Source of the DNA: Siphonodentalium dalli
Taxonomy: Eukaryota > Mollusca > Scaphopoda > Gadilida > Siphonodentaliidae
NCBI GenBank assembly: GCA_032622095.1
Contig: CP136069.1
Span: 185,183,122 to 185,247,121 of the forward strand
Direction of reading: 5' to 3'
Length of the DNA stretch: 64,000 nt
The notes under the pieces are model-generated. The model worked only from the letters and a program-made list of their open reading frames with translations. It did not search any database and was not told the origin of the DNA. Positions 49,104 through 60,995 of the stretch are shown here, one piece after another (positions within the stretch are counted from its first letter, which is position 1; each line of letters opens with the position of its first letter). A program made the translations under genes and the position numbers.

Positions 49104-49610
49104 TTGCTTATACACGACACCAATTGTAAAACAAAAACAATACGTGTTCCGTTATGCTGTATGAGTAAAGTATTCTCATGTGTATTAAACAACAGACTGA
49201 ACTCATATATCTATACAATGCGTTTATTAAATGACAAACGTGCTGGGTTCAGAGTAAATCATTCAACGACTAATAATATTGTTATAATTTATTCATTCAC
49301 TCTGATTCACTGATATGTATTTGTTGAGAATTAAGAGGTTAATTTTTACCTTTATTTATTTTAGAAAAGCGTTCGATGCGGTTTAGAGGAACGGGTTGCT
49401 GTTTAAACATCTGAAAAGTAAATGTAATTGGTGGGAAAACGTTCAAGATCAGAAAGTATGTACATGGATATACGATGACATTGTATCATGTGTTAAAATT
49501 GAGAATGCCACATCAGATGCATTTTGTGCAACGCGGATGCGTGAGGCAGGGAGTAGGCCTATCTTATTTCTTATTACCAATATTCGTAAACGACATGGAT
49601 AACTTTTAAA
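49104..49610 (+). pseudogene. LINE reverse transcriptase remnant
   Basis: Translation pieces match the order of RT motifs in non-LTR retrotransposons. The first is CCMSKVFSCVLNNRLNSYI, followed by LLNDKRAGFRVNHSTT. After a frameshift comes RKAFDAV (usual FDxAFDxV), and after a stop LLFKHL and then RPILFLI (usual SPxLFxxF). Several stops and shifts and the loss of the FADD box show that it is dead. Confidence 0.78.
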
Positions 49611-50440
49611 AGAAACAAAACATGTCGACTATGTTTCAACAAATTAACGTGAGACGATGAACGGCATCGGGGTAAGCACTTACAAAAATATATCATGTAA
49701 TTTCTCCAAAGTGAAGACAGACTGAAGCACTCTGACACACCTAGCAATATTGGTGCGAAACACTTACCGAAATATGCACTAGAATCATCATTCCTATATA
49801 TGATCGGCTTTCCAAGAACCTGGAACTGAAAATGGACGCATATGTGACTAAAATTGTAATTTTTAAAGATAATTCGGCGGATGTCGTGGTGCTTAGTGAC
49901 TACACCTTGAATTAGATATCACTTACCTAAAGTGTCTGACGAATGTCTGTGATGAGAGAACACCCGTTTGGTTAATTTATATAATCGGAACAAAACGTTT
50001 CGACCAATACCAGCTCGTCATATCAAGGCATCAAGTTTAATTAGCATAAACCAGACATGCATGTGCCTCAGGGCTCAACCAGTACCCATGCACTGTCTCC
50101 ATATCCTGTTCGTTTGATTTGTTTTCCTGATTGAGATGGTATCTCCTGTTCGTTGAAAATATTCTACGTCATTGATGTTCTATATTATCTTCAAGGTTAA
50201 CGCGACATAATTATATTAGTTTCATGTTAAATTCAACCTAATAATAGAATCACTCCCTTTTGTTATAATACTGGCCCCACCATCAACCCCCGCATGATTA
50301 TCATGTTGAGAACTGGATATATGTCCATTACAATAAGTAGGTAATGTGCTTTCAAAATCATTAGGGTGGACATTGCACGAAGCTTCTAGATTGCCATGGA
50401 AACCATTTTCGAACATATTTTGAACTGAGTTTAAAGACAT
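49611..50440. other. No gene recognised
   Basis: A 72-codon minus frame (50222-50440) has ordinary composition but no domain that I know. Nothing else is supportable. Confidence 0.35.
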
Positions 50441-50806
50441 ATTATGTACTTGTTCGGGTGCGTGAAACTGATAAGTTAGTATTCAGGTGCTATGCCAACT
50501 GGAGTAATGTAGCATTCCAATAACAACACCGAAAATATCAAGTAAATCAACCGTACCACTCCATAGAAAACATTGTCTGAACTACGTTAAATTATAAATA
50601 TTTACTGCTCGAATCGGGACGCTTCTATCGGCGATAAACTAACGAAAACGATTTCGCCATCGGCAGTCACTGCATTTACTTAATATATAAGAATGACGGT
50701 GTGTGTTGTCAATTTATATATAATATTTGTAAAAATAACTACTTTGGACAAGAATATTCTCCAGTTCTATTTGATCACCCTACCGGAGTGTTTCACATGA
50801 CTTTAA
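50441..50806 (+). repeat. ~365-bp dispersed repeat, copy 3
   Basis: It closely matches 17101-17465 and differs by scattered substitutions. The sequence beyond 50806 is unrelated to that beyond 17465. Confidence 0.8.
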
Positions 50807-51380
50807 ATATGTATACGTCGCACACAGACCCCTACTTGCTTTCCTATGTGTCGACGTTGGAAATGGGCATTCAACGCTCTTTTAAAATGCCAGTTAACTC
50901 GGTGTGGATGGACGTTGGTCTGACATTTTTGCACAGCTTACGGTCCATACTATATGGAACGCAGGTAACTCAACATCCATTTCTTAACACGATAATACCG
51001 ATCTTGGATCTACCATGCGTCGATTTTATGTATGTTTATCAACGATTTCTATGGAAAATGGTGAAAAGAGAATTGCAAACCTTTCAATACTGATTATCTC
51101 CAGTAAACCGTAACATTCTATGTTGTGAATCTGTTATTACATTTATTTCATCAACATTTGTATCATACATGAAATACGTATACTCGAACTGTATTTTAGC
51201 TAAGCGGAAGACGTATGCATGTGACCGACATATACACTGACGAGCTAAAATGGTCATGTTTGGTCAGCGTGGCTGTTACATGTACAGTAAATACATAAAG
51301 TTCGCTCGACTTAGTCCTGCCAAGAAAGTGAGAATCAGTTGAGATTTTAGCTATTCACCTTGTAAGTTGCTATGTGGAAT
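50807..51380. other. No gene recognised
   Basis: An open frame running from the preceding repeat to 51093 is half repeat and half unique, with no domain that I can name. Confidence 0.35.
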
Positions 51381-52392
51381 ATAATAAACAATCGATAACC
51401 ATCATAACCTATAATAAAATACAGGTATAATAAACAATCGATAACCTACATGTATAATAAAATACAGGTATAATAAACAATCGATAACCAATAATAAAAT
51501 ATAGGTATAATAAACAATCGATAACCAATAATACAATACAGGTATAATAAACAATCGATAACCAATACTACAATACAGATATAATAAACAATAGATAACC
51601 AATAATAAAATACAGGTATAATAAACAATCGATAACCAATAATAAAATACAGGTATAATAAACAACCAATAACCAATAATAAAATACAGGTATAATAAAC
51701 AATCGATAACCAATAATACAATACAGGTATAATAAACAATCGATAACCAATAATACAATACAGATATAATAAACAATCAATAACCAATAATAAAATACAG
51801 GTATAATAAACAATCAAAAGCCAATAATAAAATACAGGTATAATAAACAATCAATAGCCAATAATAAAATACAGGTATAATAAACAATCAATAACCAATA
51901 ATAAAATACAGGTATAATAAACAATCGATAACCAATAATAAAATACAGGTATAATAAACAATCAAAAGCCAATAATAAAATACAGGTATAATAAACAATC
52001 AATAACCAATAATAAAATACAGGTATAATAAACAATCAATAGCCAATAATAAAATACAGGTATAATAAACAATCAATAGCCAATAATAAAATACAGGTAT
52101 AATAAACAATCAATAACCAATAATAAAATACAGGTATAATAAACAATCAATAGCCAATAATAAAATACAGGTATAATAAACAATCAATAACCAATAATAA
52201 AATACAGGTATAATAAACAATCGATAACCAATAATAAAATACAGGTATAATAAACAATCAAAAGCCAATAATAAAATACAGGTATAATAAACAATCAATA
52301 ACCAATAATAAAATACAGGTATAATAAACAATCAATAGCCAATAATAAAATACAGGTATGATAAACAATCGATAACCTATAATAAAATACAG
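51381..52392 (-). repeat. 37-bp minisatellite with 8-unit higher-order period
   Basis: About 27 units of TATAATAAACAATCGATAAC followed by CAATAATAAAATACAGG. The variants CAATCAAAAGCC, CAATCAATAGCC, CAATCAATAACC and CAATCGATAACC recur in the same order at 51814-52035 and 52110-52331, a spacing of 296 bp (8 x 37). Open frames across it on the minus strand (Tyr/Ile/Leu-rich) are incidental. Confidence 0.92.
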
Positions 52393-52574
52393 TTACCAAG
52401 GCTTCACGCCGAAATAGGTAAATCATGTTTTAATATCTTATTTGGCATTAACAAGATAATTATAATATTGTATGAAACTAGCATTATCCTAAATCGAGGC
52501 ATCAACTTGACATCCGAGCGGGTAACAAAGAATGTCATCTCTCACCAAACAGCAGCTTCAACTCACACACACAT

Positions 52575-52640
52575 ACATACTACTACTGCTACTACTACTC
52601 ACACAAACACAAATACTACTACTACTGCTACTGCTACTCG
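52575..52640 (+). repeat. (ACT)n/(GCT) microsatellite
   Basis: ACTACTACTGCT runs broken by CACACAAACACAAAT. Confidence 0.85.
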
Positions 52641-52802
52641 CACTCACTGACTGTTTCTTTTCAAACACAAACGTTTCTCTTCAAGCATCGTGCTGAGCGT
52701 TTCTAACTCGCATATCAATCTCTGTTTCTGAGAGTCAACATGTTTGAGAGATGTTGGCGATTGTATCGTAGCAACAGGCTCACAGACTCAACGTCTATAT
52801 AT

Positions 52803-53244
52803 GTGACCCGCCATATAAAATCCAGTCGTAAGTCGGGATTTTTTTACCCTGTGCCAATGCATTCTCTTATATATGCGAGTCGACCATAGGTCGTCTCGCA
52901 TATATAAGAGAATGCATTGGCCTAACAATTTTTTATCAGTTTTTTCTTAAATAAATGTTTCTGACAATTTTTAGGACATAAAATAAAAAAACATCCATTA
53001 CCCTGCAGGGAGCCCCACACATATATAGAAGCATATAAAAGAGTGTCGTCTGCTCATGTTTGTCTGGGGCTCTGTATGGGTGAAATTATAATTGTTAAAG
53101 AATACAAGAACAAATTATTAAAATTGTAAAAAATTGTTAGGCCAATGCATTCTCTTATATATGCGAGGCGACATATATAAGAGAATGCATTGACACAGGG
53201 TAAAACAATCCCGACTTACGACTGGATTTGATATGGCGGGCCAC
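52803..53244 (+). mobile_element. GTGACCCGCC-type hairpin MITE, complete copy with collapsed right hairpin
   Basis: Terminal repeats start GTGACCCGCCATAT and the flanks are ATAT (52799-52802 and 53245-53248). The left palindrome is intact. The right one (about 53138-53192) has lost its loop and part of one arm (GCGAGGCGACATATATAAG), as if a hairpin had been partly deleted. Confidence 0.85.
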
Positions 53245-53248
53245 ATAT

Positions 53249-54615
53249 TGTTTTGAAGGAGCTGGCTCAACATGAGTAGATGTATCCATGCCATGTGATA
53301 CAAGTTCTGGAACAAATTACGCCGGTGGGCTTCCAAAAGGTCGTACCCCAGGAAAATCAAATATTGTTCAGGAAACACAAACAACTATTTATCTCTGGAA
53401 CTATAATTGGTATCTGCAAATAACTTTGCACAATAACACTTTATGTCACAGTTGTTATAATAGATACACTTTCATATTCAATTATCTTCTAGTTGATGAG
53501 AACGCATGATTTTATGGTGTTATAAGACACTTTAGAAGTACAAAATAGAGATCTTGTCCTTACGACATTTTAGATTTGACGATTTCTGCGGCTTCGTTAA
53601 TCTATGTCACTCAGGATACGGAGGATAAGCCCTCCGGCCAATCTTCTCCAAAAACAATCCCATCAGAATTATCCTATCAGGGACGGTATTAAAATAAAAA
53701 ATTACGACATTACAGAATTAACGAAATCTTTTCGCGGGAAACCCAGATACGACATTTTAGAACACGAATTTCCTGAAAAATATCGAAAAATGGCATCTTG
53801 AAATATTGACAAGTTATCTGATGAATTTACGTAATCGAACCCGTAGATTCCGAAAATACAATAAAAAGTTTCGCGCCAAAATGGCAGGTACGACATTTTA
53901 TTAGCCTGCTGACGTCATCTGAAGAAAATCGCTACTTTCCAGTTAAATGCTAGTGATGCAATGATTACATTGTTCAGACTCTCTGTATCTCAGAAAATGC
54001 GCAGTGTCCCGCTGACGACAAGGTCCGGCAATTTATGAGTACATGTGTACAAAAGTTTCTGTATGTTGAATTCATAGTCCCAAATAGGGCATGCACTGGC
54101 CATTTTTGAGTGTGCGCCGAATCAGTTTGAACACGTTTTTGGTTGTGAGCAGTTCATTTGTTCATGGACTGGAGCCGAACATCGTGCATAAATATCTTTG
54201 CTCTTGCATGTCTGTAGGATATGGCCTTACTTTTGACATTTAAATAACCACACACAGGATGGTACACTCGTATATCGTCAGTGGCAGTTTCATGTATCCA
54301 ACCATCAACCCCGGTGTGTGTTGGAGCCGATTGAGAACATTCACTACTCCATGCTATTCAAAGGCATTGTGAGTAGTAACCGACACAGGTGTTTTTGCAA
54401 GAGATGTTAACTGAAGAAGAACGTCAGCGTGAACTTTCTTTGAATATTTTGTCAGGAGAGAATCAGTCCTGATTGTCTTGACATATTTCAATTGTCCAGC
54501 TATATTTTGCAGTGTCAAATTCAATCTCCAACAGTCATCACGATGAAATTCAAAGAAACGGAAACATTATACATGAATAAACAGCAAACGTCATCATCAA
54601 AAAACAATGCACCAT
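53249..54615. other. No gene recognised; ACGACATTTTA motif clustered
   Basis: TACGACATTxxA strings occur four times between 53560 and 53900, which suggests a small decayed repeat. No exon is supported. Confidence 0.35.
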
Positions 54616-54623
54616 ATCATTAT

Positions 54624-55150
54624 TAGGGATCTGCGAATCGTGGATTTTGCATCGAATCGAATCTCGATTGTTCTAAGGTTTCTGGTCATTCCAATCTGTT
54701 TTGTCATGCATAACGGTGGCTAACATTGAATGTTATTCATATAATCTGAATTGGATATCTGAACTTCTAAACATAAGGTAATCAGTTGAGTTCCGAAACT
54801 AGCGATCACGCACAGTGTAGACAATTTATATAGTGTCAATACATATCACTAATATGAGGCGATTGATCACCATCACGGGTTGCGATCGAAACACATAATT
54901 TACATAATGCAACTCTTTTCTGAACGGCATACATTCAAATTTACCTACGTTGGCTAACTTGGCAACCGTGTGCTTCAATTTTTGTAATTTCATGTCATCT
55001 GGCATGTGTTGTCTAGACGCAAATAACGAGACACCACCAAAGTAACACCGATTCGAAAATATCCGAATCAGCGGACCGATTCGGTGTCGATCTCGAATCG
55101 GGTTTCCGATATCGTCATCGAATCGAATCTCGAATATTCGCAGGTCCCTA
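54624..55150. mobile_element. hAT-like MITE, TAGGGAYCTGCGAAT ends
   Basis: The ends TAGGGATCTGCGAAT and, inverted, TAGGGACCTGCGAAT are followed by further inverted ATCGAATCGAATCTCGA strings in the subterminal parts. The flanks ATCATTAT and ATAGTTAT agree at 6 of 8 bases, a plausible decayed 8-bp duplication. An included open frame (54826-55173, minus) runs through the right terminal repeat and is not a gene. Confidence 0.7.
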
Positions 55151-55284
55151 ATAGTTATATTAATCTGATACACTGTGCAGAGGCGTGAATATCCGATTGA
55201 TTGAGCCGGTCAACCCAACCACCTGTCTTGAAAAGATGTAGGACCGAAGTAGGCCATGGGCTAAGCCGTATGCATAAGTCGATG

Positions 55285-55322
55285 AGGGTGTCGTATCTGA
55301 GGGTGTCGTGATACGACACCCT
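55285..55322. repeat. 12-bp-stem hairpin
   Basis: AGGGTGTCGTAT and its inverse are separated by 14 bases that themselves contain another AGGGTGTCGT. Confidence 0.7.
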
Positions 55323-56399
55323 ATATTACCACCCACACACGGTACATATCAGGGAATGCACTACACGGCATGCGCAATTAGGGTGCCACATTCGTGAATT
55401 CTTACCCCTCGCAGTGGGCGGTGCATAAATTCTACATCGGGTATCTACGGGGTTAATGATTAAATAAAACAACAAGTAGCCGAGGACATGCCGTTATGGG
55501 CCTCGTTCTGCTCCTACCAAAGCGTCCAGCATACCGGGGATTATTGCATTATACTGCAAAGGATTGCATTACCTTTACAATTACTGGGGTTACTGCATTA
55601 CACTTACAATTACCATTACATGTAGTTCAAAATGAGAATTGTCTGTCTACCCTAAAAACTCATACTACCATTATGTTTATCCAATTCCATGCTCTTTTAT
55701 AAATGAAAGTTTCCATAGAAATCTAAGCTCTCGTGTGCTACCCATGGGAATGAGGTTGGGGTAATTTGCCTTGTCATAAACATTATTAGCAATTTATTTA
55801 TTATAAACAATTTATACAAAAACACCTACACTTTTGTTAATGGGAATGTGACCTTATTTTTGGGGAAATTAGGTTATAGAGAAATAACCACAATATGATA
55901 TCTCCTCCAGTTTAGCGACTCTTTGAGAAATTATCGTGGTTATAGCACGATTCTTCGGTCGCTGTGAATTAGAATGGAGATTAACATGAGATTAATATGC
56001 TGTCTGGTGGGAATTTTTGACTGTTTTCGTGTGTTTTGCCATCGAATATGGCTCCTCCGTGGCCGGTAAAACTGCAGTTACATCGTAAAACCTACCGGTA
56101 AGGTCTCGAAAATCACAACAGGCAGCATTACATGTATATCCCCCAAGTTTGTGTTTTATAGACCTACGTGTACCTTTAGCAATCAAATTCAAATTACTTA
56201 GACACGAGTTGTTCGTTAATATATCTAGATTTTAGAAATATTTTCTCAGTTCTACATGAAACCATGCCACTTAGTTTTGAGTATCGCGATCAGCTGACAG
56301 GTTATTTTTCCAGGTGTAATTGCCCGAGGTATCAATAATCCCTTAGTTCAATCGTTTTCCACCTACATCTTGTTTCTTTTGGTAGGGTAATGGCACTTC
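55323..56399. other. No gene recognised
   Basis: A few short internal duplications are present (GGATTGCATTA/ACTGCATTACA near 55542-55605). No exon or element ends. Confidence 0.35.
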
Positions 56400-57445
56400 G
56401 TATTAGCTTTCGGATGTCAGGACTGGGTTTATATATAGTCCAGACAGTTTATATCGGGCGAGGGTCAATGCGAAGCTACCTGTAACACCAGGGCTCGTAT
56501 TCACCAACTGGGTTTATATATAGTCCAGGTAGTTTATACCGGGCGAGGCCAATGCGAACCTATCTGTGTTACACCAGGGCCTGTTTTCACCAACTTGGTT
56601 TATATATAGTCCTGATGGTTTATACCGGTGCGGCTCAATGCGAACCTATCTGTGTTACACCAGGGCCTGTTTTCACCAACTTGGTTTATATATAGTCCAG
56701 GTAGTTTATATCGGCGAGGGTCAATGCGAAGTTACCTGTAACACCAGGGCTCGTATTCACCAACTGGGTGTATACATAGTCCATGTAGTTTATACCGGGC
56801 GAGGCTCAATGCGAAGCTATCAGTGTTACACCAGGCCTGTATTCACCAACTGGGTTTATATATATATAGTCCTGATGGTTTATACCGGGCGAGGGTCTAT
56901 GCGAAGCTACCTGTAACACCAGGGCTCGTAGTGACCAACTGGGTTTATATATAGTCCAGGTAGTTTATACCGGGCTAGGCTCAATGCGAACCTATCTGTG
57001 TTACACCAGGGCCTGTTTTCACCAACTTGGTTTATATATAGTCCTGATGGTGTATACCGGGTGCGGCTCAATGCGAACCTATCTGTGTTACACCAGGGCC
57101 TGTATTCACCAACTGGGTTTATATATAGTCCAGATAGTTTATATCGGGCGAGGGTCAATGCGAAGCTACCTGTAACACCAGGGCTCGTATTCACCAACTG
57201 GGTTTATACATAGTCCATGTAGTTTATACCGGGCGAGGCTCAATGCGAAGCTATCAGTGTTACACCAGGCCTGTATTCACCAACTGGGTTTATATATATA
57301 TAGTCCTGATGGTTTATACCGGGTGCGGCTCAATGCGGAACTATCAGTGTTACACCAGGGCCTGTTTTCACCAACTGGGTTTATATATAGTCCAGATAGT
57401 TTATATCGGGCGAGAGTCAATGCGAAGCTATCTGTGGTCGCCGAT
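56400..57445 (+). repeat. ~86-bp minisatellite with 5-unit higher-order period
   Basis: Twelve or so units contain CACCAGGGCCTGTTTTCACC, AACTGGGTTTATATATAGTC and GTTTATACCGGGCGAGG. The variants (TCGTATTC, CTGTTTTC, CATAGTCCATG, TATATATATAG) recur in the same order every ~435 bp (for example 56742-56829 and 57177-57264). A single inverted fragment lies near 57985-58030. Confidence 0.9.
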
Positions 57446-57573
57446 CTGATAAACATCGCCGTGGCATATAGGGTTACCAAATCAGGAGGATTTGATGGCG
57501 CTCATAGATTGACTACAATATAGATTATAGAAGACACACAGTGTGTGTCGTAAACGGTAACGAAGGTATATTA

Positions 57574-57956
57574 GAGACCTTTCGCAAAATCACGAATACG
57601 ATTAAGGATATGGAAATATCCTGCCAGTCTACGGCCAAAATTCAATCTTTACGCATGGGGTTCCTATGTGAGACAAAATATACTCCACTCAGTTTAATTA
57701 TGGTATGTGCAGATGTGTTAAGGATGTGCCACTGGCCCTGCTTGGGGACCCTTTAACATTATCCGTGTGGTGTATTACACACGGATAAGAACATGGGAAC
57801 TGAAAGAGACACACATTACTTGTTCCATCAAATATAATATATGTGTAACTCAATATAGTGGGGCATATGCCATCTCACCATATCACCATGGTGTAAACCT
57901 TACTAGGACAATATAGCCTATCCGTAATCGTAATTGTGATTTTTGCGAAAGGTCTC
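57574..57956. mobile_element. TA-flanked TIR MITE (relative of 12280-13860)
   Basis: GAGACCTTTCGCAAAA ends in inverted orientation with TA on both sides; the next ~25 bp (ACGATTA, GGATA) are also inverted. At 383 bp it is a short form of the 1581-bp element near 12.3 kb. Confidence 0.78.
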
Positions 57957-57959
57957 TAT

Positions 57960-59048
57960 TGTGAATTCAGCCGCTACGAAATAAACTACCCGGTTTATAA
58001 CATAAACCCAGTTGGTGAAAACGAGCGCTAATGTTTATCGTGTGTCCATTTGGGAGCAGCAATTAAATCGTTCATTCATCTAACCACGTCTCTTAGCCGG
58101 AAATGCAAATTTGTATTACATAACATGCAAGTCATTATACCTGGATACACGTATACAAAGTATATGCGATGTTCCCCTAATGATGTTTTCAGGGCGAGGT
58201 TTTCCTTGAAAAATTCAAACATTCCTTATACAACACACACGTGTGCATGCTAAATAAATGATTGTACATCTCTGACTTAATTTTAAATGACAGCCGGATG
58301 TTCAAAACAATAGGAGTCTTTACGGGTATTAATTTAGGCGGATAACTGTGCACGAACATTGCGCAATAAAATGATTATAAAATGAAAATATTGCCAGAGG
58401 TGATGGCAATTACGATTTTTGTGTATATATACGCCTGTATACTTCGTTGTTCTGTTACCTATTGGCACGGGACAATCACGTGTCTTACTCTCGTATGGTC
58501 TCACATGCGTCACATGTTCGAAAACAAACAACAACCATAGTATACAAGAAAATCATAGTCAGAAATGGTAACGCCCCCAAGATCATATTATTAGCCATAA
58601 ATAATAATATATAATATATTGGTTACATGAATGCACCGTTAAAACAACTAATCCTTCAAATTATTACAAAAAACTACGGCTTATTACTGCAGATTGTCCA
58701 TTCACCAAACCAGAGAGCTTCTAAATGCGGATCAAAAATTGTGTTCCCGCCATAACATCTTCAAGTGTGCATGGCCCAGCCATTGTTCATACCTAAACAT
58801 CGTACGCAATAAGACATCCAGCGAATACACACCCCACGAAAAACCGGAATGTGTTGTCCTGCCAGATTAGCCTTTCTACAATATCCTAAAACAATAAAGC
58901 TTCTCAAATCATCGGCATATTCAATAGAACTTTCACGAACTTGGACATTCCAACTACAGCTTTTACCGAACTCGGGGTCGCAGTACAACTTTAACGCGTC
59001 CCAAAATAACCGGAAAAAAACAATTATCTATTTGTAAAATCCCCACAG
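57960..59048. other. No gene recognised
   Basis: Contains the inverted fragment of the 86-bp repeat near 58000. Open frames at 58761-58988 (-) and 58849-59037 (+) overlap each other and show no known domain. Confidence 0.35.
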
Positions 59049-59242
59049 GACCAGAGATTTCTAAAATGTGTAGAACAGTATACACCGGTGGCGTTAACAA
59101 CGGTTCAATGATTATATGGAGCGAAATTGAGGATGGAAATAAGTTTCTTGTTAAAGTTACACCACATGTATTGCCCCCGTCTGAAAGAGTCACAAATATG
59201 ACATCATATCAATCTGTCACATTCGCATCATTTGTTGTCTAA
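59049..59242 (+). CDS. Possible terminal exon or coding remnant, unidentified
   Basis: A plausible acceptor (ATCCCCACAG) is followed by an open phase-1 frame of about 63 codons ending TAA at 59240-59242. It includes YTGGVNNGSMIIWSEIEDGN and KFLVKVTPHVLPPSERVTNM. Composition is protein-like and free of repeats. I recognise no family and see no partner exon, so it may be a fragment of a mobile or viral-type gene, or chance. Confidence 0.25.
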
Positions 59243-59458
59243 CGCTTATGTCGTAACAATGGACAATGCGACAACATTGCAATACCTCACTCGTTTTTAA
59301 ATTCGCGCAGTACTATTTTTCGCGCCCCTATCGATGCGAGAATTTAAAACTGAGCGACTACGAAGAGGGATGTAATCTCAATGATTTACATACATTACAG
59401 AAAGTTGGGCTGAATCGACAATTACATTTACATTGGGCAACTTGTCTCATCACCATAT

Positions 59459-59745
59459 GTGACCCGCCATATCAAATCCAGTCGGAAGTCGGGATTTTTT
59501 TACCCTGCGCCAATGCATTCTCTTATATATGCGAGTCGACCATACGTCGCCTCGCATATATAAGAGAATGCATTGGCTTAACAATTTTTTATCATGTTTT
59601 TTAAATAAATGTTTCTTACAATTTTTAGGACATAAAATAAAAAACATCCATTACCCTGCAGGGAGCCCCACACATATATAGAAGCACATAGAAGAGTGTC
59701 GTCTGCTCATGTTTGTCTGGGGCTCTGTGTGGGTGAAATTATAAA
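59459..59745 (+). mobile_element. GTGACCCGCC-type hairpin MITE, truncated
   Basis: It matches the first ~290 bp of the copy at 36249-36706, including one 69-bp palindrome and the GGGGCTCTGTGTGGGTGAAA segment, then stops. The right terminal repeat is missing. The preceding bases are ATAT. Confidence 0.8.
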
Positions 59746-60111
59746 AATGGTCCTATATCGGTTTTCATGATTTTACAGGAGAGACAAAAAAACGTATATC
59801 TTCGGTACAAAATGGAGTTTGAACGTGAAATTTATACTTGGGTTCTTTTGGAGACGATACAACTAACTAATCATTTAAAATTTATTGTCCACGCTTTAAT
59901 GTACCATTCCATGGTCATACGACGCTTGGGGAGTTAACTTGACAAATAAACAAAGCGGGATACGACCTAATACGATACTAATATAACGAAATAGAATTCA
60001 CCAATATTAAACAATTTGACGACCGCGCTTTTACACAACCTAGTTGTCTGCGAAACGAAGTGTAACGTTATTATTATGCATCTATATATTTTTAAGGGAA
60101 CAGATGTAACC
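59746..60111. other. No gene recognised
   Basis: AT-rich spacer between the truncated MITE and the LINE remnant. Confidence 0.4.
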
Positions 60112-60362
60112 AAATAATACATGCTAAATTGCGCTTAGGCAGTAGTGATCTGAATGCCCATACGTATGAAAGGTTTTTAATTGATGATATAAGCTGTAGT
60201 TGTGGTTATGTTAATGGGGATCCCGAGCACTGCATAGTCTTCTGTCCTTTATTTTATAGACAACGTGAATCCTTAGTATCAACATTAAAAAACCAAAATT
60301 GTGAAATTTATATCAAATATATTCTTAGCAGTGCATCCCATGTTGATTCTAATAAAAAATAA
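60112..60362 (+). pseudogene. LINE C-terminal remnant
   Basis: The frame begins QIIHAKLRLGSSDLNAHTYE and contains a Cys/His cluster CSCGYVNGDPEHCIVFCPLF before a stop at 60360-60362. This order (RLGxSxLNxH, CxCG, ExxxHxxxxCPxY) is the usual C-terminus of CR1/L2/jockey-type non-LTR retrotransposon ORF2 proteins. Only the last ~80 residues remain, consistent with 5' truncation during insertion. Confidence 0.78.
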
Positions 60363-60791
60363 GTCATGTGTAATGCACTTCATATTTACTTCGAATTTAC
60401 TTGACTGTGATTGCATATCAACTGCAATCTGATTTTCATCATACATTATACATATTTTCAGAAATCAGTTTAACTCGTTTTAACCAAGATAGTTTCGTGA
60501 CATTAAATCGATAGGCTATATATATCTCAATATAACGAGGAGACACCTATTGACCGATCGCCATCCAAGTTCAGCAGTTCAACATCCCGTTTCAGCAGTT
60601 CACTGGTATGGGTGCAGTTCAGCAGATTCTCACAAACGCAGATTAACTTATTTCTATCGACGATAGTCGTGTGTAGTATATATGTTGTGCCAATTACCTC
60701 AAATATAAGGGCGATACCCAAATACCGAGAGGGGACACAATTGGACCGACCGCCATGCACGCTCAGCAGTTCAAAAATACCGTTCAGTACA
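60363..60791. other. No gene; short CAGCAGTTCA repeats
   Basis: TTCAGCAGTTCA-like strings occur several times at 60567-60625 and 60760-60775, leading into the 68-bp tandem repeat. No coding sequence. Confidence 0.4.
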
Positions 60792-60995
60792 GTTCATCAT
60801 GTACAATTCAACAATTTTCACGATCGCAGTTTAACTCATGTACAACAAAGACAATCGATGTTCATCATTTACAATTCAACAATTTTCACGACCGCACTTT
60901 AACTCATGTACAACAAAGACAATCGATGTTCATCATTTACAATTCAACAATTTTCACGATCGCAGTTTAACTCATGTACAACACAGGCAATCGAA
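60792..60995 (+). repeat. 68-bp tandem repeat, three units
   Basis: Unit starts are at 60792, 60860 and 60928 (GTTCATCATTTACAATTCAA...). They are nearly identical. Confidence 0.9.

Noticed and set aside
51402-52331. Hydrophobic Tyr/Ile/Leu open frames that look like membrane segments
   Set aside because: Translation of the AT-rich 37-bp minisatellite.
54826-55173. 115-codon minus-strand frame
   Set aside because: It runs into the terminal inverted repeat of the MITE at 54624-55150 and lacks any domain.
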